Shown: piece by piece, positions 61,204 through 64,000 of the stretch
Position numbering within the stretch: the first letter of the stretch is position 1
How the letters are laid out: each line of letters starts with the position of its first letter
NCBI RefSeq assembly: GCF_017873395.1
Contig: NZ_JAGGKC010000008.1
Coordinates: 59,084 to 123,083, forward strand
DNA length: 64,000 nucleotides
Source of the DNA: Youngiibacter multivorans
Lineage (GTDB): Bacteria; Bacillota; Clostridia; Clostridiales; Clostridiaceae
Direction: 5' to 3'
The notes under the pieces: model-generated
Database searches by the model: none
What the model was told of the DNA's origin: nothing
Seen by the model: only the letters and a program-made list of their open reading frames with translations
Position numbers and translations under genes: made by a program

Positions 61204-61942
61204 GGTGCTTTTAAACGGAGCTTCAGGAAAGATGGGCGGAGTCCTTTCGGGCCTTGCAGCAGCCAAGGGAGTCCAGATAGTTGCAGGTGTGGATGCAAAG
61301 AAATCAACAAGAGAGTATCCTGTATACCCTTCCTTGTGGGATGTGAAAGAAGACTTTGATGTCCTTCTGGATTTTTCCAGGGCTGACTCGCTGTATCCCA
61401 TACTTGACTTCATTAAGGCAAAGGACAAAGGTGCAGTACTTTGCACTACGGGATATACAAAGGAGCAGGTTGAGAGGATAAACGAGGCATCAAAGGTAAC
61501 TCCGATCTTCAGGTCAGGCAACATGAGCCTTGGAATCAACATACTCACGAGGATCCTCAAGGATTACACAAAGATACTTTACGAGAACTACGATATTGAG
61601 ATAGTTGAAAAACACCACAATGAAAAAATAGATGCCCCCAGCGGGACTGCCCTTATGCTGTCTGATGCGATCCAGCAGACACTGGATGCAGAGACGAACC
61701 TTGTATTCGGCCGGGAAGGCATGAAGAAAAGAGAAAAGACTGACATCGGGATGCATTCGATACGCGGAGGCTCTATAGTCGGAGACCACGAAGTCATATT
61801 CGCGGGTACCGGTGAAGTAATTGAGCTGACCCACAAGGCAATATCAAGGGATGTATTCGCAGCAGGAGCTCTTGAAGCGACAAAGTACATGACAGGAAAA
61901 GGACCCGGACTCTATAATATGGATTCGATGCTATTCGGATAG
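61196..61942 (+). CDS. dapB: 4-hydroxy-tetrahydrodipicolinate reductase
   Basis: 248 residues. GASGKMGGVLSGL NAD(P) loop, CTTGYTKEQVE and the signature EKHHNEKIDAPSGTALML. Completes the first three diaminopimelate steps with asd and dapA. GGAGG lies 5 bases before the ATG. The IS at 61972 starts 30 bases after the stop and has split its terminator. Confidence 0.96.
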   Translation: MVKVLLNGASGKMGGVLSGLAAAKGVQIVAGVDAKKSTREYPVYPSLWDVKEDFDVLLDFSRADSLYPILDFIKAKDKGAVLCTTGYTKEQVERINEASKVTPIFRSGNMSLGINILTRILKDYTKILYENYDIEIVEKHHNEKIDAPSGTALMLSDAIQQTLDAETNLVFGREGMKKREKTDIGMHSIRGGSIVGDHEVIFAGTGEVIELTHKAISRDVFAAGALEATKYMTGKGPGLYNMDSMLFG

Positions 61943-61952
61943 GAAAGAAAAC

Positions 61953-61971
61953 AGCAGTTCACAGAACTGCT
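61953..61971 (+). repeat. left copy of 19-bp target duplication (terminator hairpin)
   Basis: AGCAGTTCACAGAACTGCT, a palindromic 8-bp stem with ACA loop, directly before the IS. The identical copy is at 63608-63626. This left copy has lost the T-rich tail. Confidence 0.85.
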
Positions 61972-62048
61972 CAGACTGTAGACAAAGTATCAGATTCGTA
62001 CCAACGGATCGGGTACTTTTCTTTTTTTCGTTGGGACTCAATGAATTA

Positions 62049-62077
62049 TTGACATTGACATATTACTTTGATATAAT
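62049..62077 (+). promoter_or_regulatory. transposase promoter
   Basis: TTGACA, 17-base spacer, TATAAT: perfect consensus at both elements. A second TTGACA directly follows the first. Confidence 0.85.
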
Positions 62078-62093
62078 TAAAATATCAAAGTAA
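62063..62093. promoter_or_regulatory. 12-bp inverted repeat across the transposase -10
   Basis: TTACTTTGATAT-AATTAAA-ATATCAAAGTAA is a perfect dyad whose left arm covers the -10 element. Only part of it would be transcribed, so it is more likely a DNA operator than an RNA hairpin. Confidence 0.65.
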
Positions 62094-62107
62094 GTGTGGT
62101 GATTTTT

Positions 62108-63511
62108 ATGTTGTCTAAAAAGTCCACTGAAAACAGAGAGCAAATTCAGTTCCTTTGCCTGGATGATCTTGTACCAAAAGACCACATACTTAGAGAGGTC
62201 GACCGTTCAATGGATTTCAGCTTCATCTATGAACTGGTTGAGGATTTGTATTCAGAGGAAAAAGGCCGACCAAGCCTTGATCCTGTCATGCTCATCAAGA
62301 TTCCTATGATTCAGACTATTTTTGGAATCAAGAGCATGCGCCAGACCATCAAAGATATCGAGGTTAATCTTGCCTACAGATGGTTCCTCGGGCTCTCCAT
62401 AACTGATGCTGTTCCTCATTTCAGTACTTTTGGAAAGAACTACACAAGACGATTTAAGCCAACTGAAGAGAACGGATACTCTGACCTGTTCCATGAAATA
62501 TTCTCCAAAATTCTTGAGGAAAGCCTGAACCTCGGCTTGATAAGCAAGGAAATAGTATTTGTCGATTCAACACATATCAAAGCCAATGCCAATAGAAACA
62601 AAATTCATAAAGAAGCTGCCAGAAAGGCTGCTCTGTTCTATGAAGAAGAGCTATGGAAAGAAATTCAGGAAGATAGGGTTAGCCAGGGCAAGAAGCCCTT
62701 CGAGTCGGATGATGACAATCCAGGAGGGTCCGGAAATGCTAAGAAGGAACTAGAAGTTACAAAAAGCAAATCCGATCCGGAAAGTGGATTGTTCCATAAG
62801 GGGCCTCACAAGGAGGTCTTCGCATATATGTCTCAGACAGCTTGCGATGCGAATGGATGGATACTTGAATACTCCGTACATCCAGGAAACGACCATGATT
62901 CAAGGACATTCGTAGATTTGTACAACAAGCTGCCAAAGGATGAAATTGAAATGCTTGTAGGCGATGCAGGTTACAAGACCCCAGCGATTGCAAGGTTACT
63001 TAACCAAGACCACATTATTCCAGTGCTTCCATACAAGAGACCTATGACTAAGGAAGGTTTCTTCAGAAAACACGAATACAAATATGACCAATTCAATGAT
63101 TGCTATATATGCCCGAATAGTAAGTTTTTGCTGCTCTCAACCACAAACAGAGAAGGATACAGGGAGTATAAGAGCGATGGAAAGGTATGCGCTGAGTGCC
63201 CGCACCTATCTCGATGTACTGAAAGCAAATCCCACGTCAAGGTTATCTTGAGGCATATATGGGAAGCGTATCTGGAGTGGAGTGAGAAAATCAGACTGAC
63301 TCCTGGTATCAAGGATATCTATAACCTGAGGAAGCAGACCATAGAAAGGCTCTTTGGAACAGCCAAGGAGAACCATAATCTCAGGTATACAAGAATGATG
63401 GGCAAGGCCAAGATGGAGATGAAGGTTGGCCTAACTTTCGCATGCATGAATCTGTTGAAACTCACAAAAATGAAAAGAAGAATGGGACTACTGGAGCCAA
63501 TTTATGGCTAA
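62108..63511 (+). CDS. IS1182-family transposase
   Basis: 467 residues. The N-terminal DUF772-type domain (REQIQFLCLDDLVPKDHILREVDRSMDFSFI) is followed by the DDE core: Asp153 in FVDSTHIKAN, Asp286 in VGDAGYKT and Glu413 in KQTIERLFGTAKENHNLRYTR. Between them a zinc-like cysteine set (Cys332, Cys335, Cys361, Cys364, Cys370) is typical of the family. The frame is open throughout, so the element may be active. I start at ATG; a GTG four codons upstream is possible. Confidence 0.93.
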   Translation: MLSKKSTENREQIQFLCLDDLVPKDHILREVDRSMDFSFIYELVEDLYSEEKGRPSLDPVMLIKIPMIQTIFGIKSMRQTIKDIEVNLAYRWFLGLSITDAVPHFSTFGKNYTRRFKPTEENGYSDLFHEIFSKILEESLNLGLISKEIVFVDSTHIKANANRNKIHKEAARKAALFYEEELWKEIQEDRVSQGKKPFESDDDNPGGSGNAKKELEVTKSKSDPESGLFHKGPHKEVFAYMSQTACDANGWILEYSVHPGNDHDSRTFVDLYNKLPKDEIEMLVGDAGYKTPAIARLLNQDHIIPVLPYKRPMTKEGFFRKHEYKYDQFNDCYICPNSKFLLLSTTNREGYREYKSDGKVCAECPHLSRCTESKSHVKVILRHIWEAYLEWSEKIRLTPGIKDIYNLRKQTIERLFGTAKENHNLRYTRMMGKAKMEMKVGLTFACMNLLKLTKMKRRMGLLEPIYG

Positions 63512-63607
63512 TAGGAGTCCCATATCTCAACTTTTGCTCAAAACAGGTATAACAATAGCAAAATCGACGAACCTTAAGTTAAGATTCGTCGATTTGTCTA
63601 CAGTCTG

Positions 63608-63637
63608 AGCAGTTCACAGAACTGCTGTTTTCTTGCT
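63608..63637. terminator. right copy of target repeat and ancestral bidirectional terminator
   Basis: AGCAGTTCACAGAACTGCT at 63608-63626 followed by GTTTTCTT. Joined to the left flank GAAAAC it restores a 14-bp perfect palindrome with tails for both dapB and the convergent gene. Confidence 0.85.
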
Positions 63638-63642
63638 TATCA

Positions 63643-63810
63643 TTAGACTGATTTGCCTGAGACCTCATTTTTTATCGCCAATGCCCCAAAAAGAGCCATA
63701 GCGATGTATACCACTGCAGCGAAGCTGCCCTTCATGGTGAACATAACTGCGAGCGCAAGCATGGCGATTATTATAAGTGCCTGGTAGGATATGAGAAGGT
63801 TCTTTTTCAT
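63643..63810 (-). CDS. small two-helix membrane protein
   Basis: 55 residues: MKKNLLISYQALIIIAMLAL followed by AVMFTMKGSFAAVVYIAMALFGALAIKNEVSG, two hydrophobic helices with a short turn. GAGGTGG lies 6 bases before the ATG and a good promoter 34 bases upstream, which favours a real gene. No family recognised. Convergent with dapB. Confidence 0.65.
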   Translation of the reverse strand: MKKNLLISYQALIIIAMLALAVMFTMKGSFAAVVYIAMALFGALAIKNEVSGKSV

Positions 63811-63843
63811 TTGTGCCCACCTCTTTGGAATATCTTATTACTA

Positions 63844-63871
63844 AATATAGCACTTTTACGGTGATTATCAA
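63844..63871 (-). promoter_or_regulatory. promoter of the small membrane protein gene
   Basis: Minus strand TTGATA, 16-base spacer, TATATT preceded by TGC (extended -10). From 63872 to the window end no gene can be assigned. Confidence 0.6.
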
Positions 63872-64000
63872 CTATCCTGGGGCTATGTTAAAAAATAAAT
63901 ACTTTTGCTAATTTGATAAATTAAATTCCATGATTTAAAAGAGATATCAGTAGAAGTTACCCTGGCAAAGTGGGAAGTGGAAGTTAATCTGACAGAAGGG

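Larger units (their letters stand above)
61972..63607 (+). mobile_element. IS1182-family insertion sequence, intact, 1636 bp
   Basis: Bounded by 15-bp perfect terminal inverted repeats CAGACTGTAGACAAA (61972-61986 and complement at 63593-63607) and a 19-bp direct target repeat. It holds one full-length transposase. Near the left end GTACC ... GGTAC followed by TTTTCTTTTTTT (61998-62028) is an inward terminator that shields the transposase from outside transcription. A subterminal stem (AAATCGACGAA with TTCGTCGATTT, 63561-63595) ends the transposase transcript. Inserted between dapB and the convergent small membrane gene. Confidence 0.93.

Noticed and set aside
63665..63871. A 68-codon minus-strand frame at the right end
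   Set aside because: Out of frame with the small membrane protein at 63643-63810, which has the ribosome site, hydrophobic helices and promoter.
1..64000. CRISPR arrays, prophage, rRNA or tRNA genes
   Set aside because: No regularly spaced repeats, no phage structural genes, and no rRNA or tRNA sequence recognised on either strand.

Overview
The window looks like chromosomal DNA of a low-to-moderate GC, obligately fermentative Bacillota, most likely class Clostridia. The evidence is a three-gene [FeFe]-hydrogenase operon of the electron-bifurcating type, EtfAB with an acyl-CoA dehydrogenase, a phosphotransbutyrylase-type gene, FabK rather than FabI, two T-box tRNA-synthetase leaders, an infC-rpmI-rplT leader, strong AGGAGG ribosome sites and heavy use of AGG/AGA arginine codons. 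I cannot name the genus. There is no rRNA, tRNA, CRISPR array or prophage.

Layout. 1-2.2 kb: cut acyl-ACP thioesterase, pgeF and divergent idi. 2.5-7.3 kb: small accessory operons on the minus strand (HemW-like and a second radical SAM protein with a SHOCT membrane protein behind a promoter-leader-terminator region; PadR, NapH-like ferredoxin and cupin; a lipoprotein). 7.6-15.5 kb: U32 peptidase, mutS2, DUF523, alpha-hydroxy-acid oxidoreductase, ptb-like and DUF975. 15.6-21.2 kb: single genes (HTH protein, AEC transporter, zapA, aldose epimerase) and tetR-uxaA. 21.2-29.3 kb: the conserved block infC-rpmI-rplT, ktrBA, a SpoU-type rRNA methylase and T-box-pheST. 29.3-35.8 kb: a sigma-54-controlled catabolic operon (CoA-transferase, acyl-CoA dehydrogenase, EtfB, EtfA) with its PAS/AAA activator. 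36.2-38.8 kb: ndk, plsY, rimO. 38.9-48.0 kb: the complete fatty-acid initiation and elongation operon fabH-acpP-fabK-fabD-fabG-fabF-accB-fabZ-accC-accD-accA. 48.3-51.4 kb: a small membrane protein and T-box-thrS-HNH. 51.7-57.0 kb: a tautomerase-like/GME-fold pair and hydCBA. 57.2-64 kb: HU, hslO, a methyltransferase, asd-dapA-dapB, an intact IS1182-type element and a small membrane protein.

The genes combine anaerobic redox disposal (HydCBA; Etf/acyl-CoA dehydrogenase), membrane lipid synthesis (fab/acc, plsY, thioesterase), lysine/peptidoglycan precursor supply (asd-dapAB) and translation. The most informative non-coding signals are: an exact -24/-12 sigma-54 promoter with an upstream dyad; two Rex-like boxes around the hydrogenase promoter; a FabT-type palindrome on the fab promoter; an apparent AUA start for infC; a leader with intrinsic terminator ahead of the SHOCT/radical-SAM operon; and an IS that has entered the palindromic terminator between dapB and its convergent neighbour, duplicating a 19-bp hairpin. 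I did not find a clear-cut new multi-gene defence or mobile system. The best candidates for undescribed biology are the SHOCT/radical-SAM operon with its leader and the tautomerase-like/GME-fold pair.
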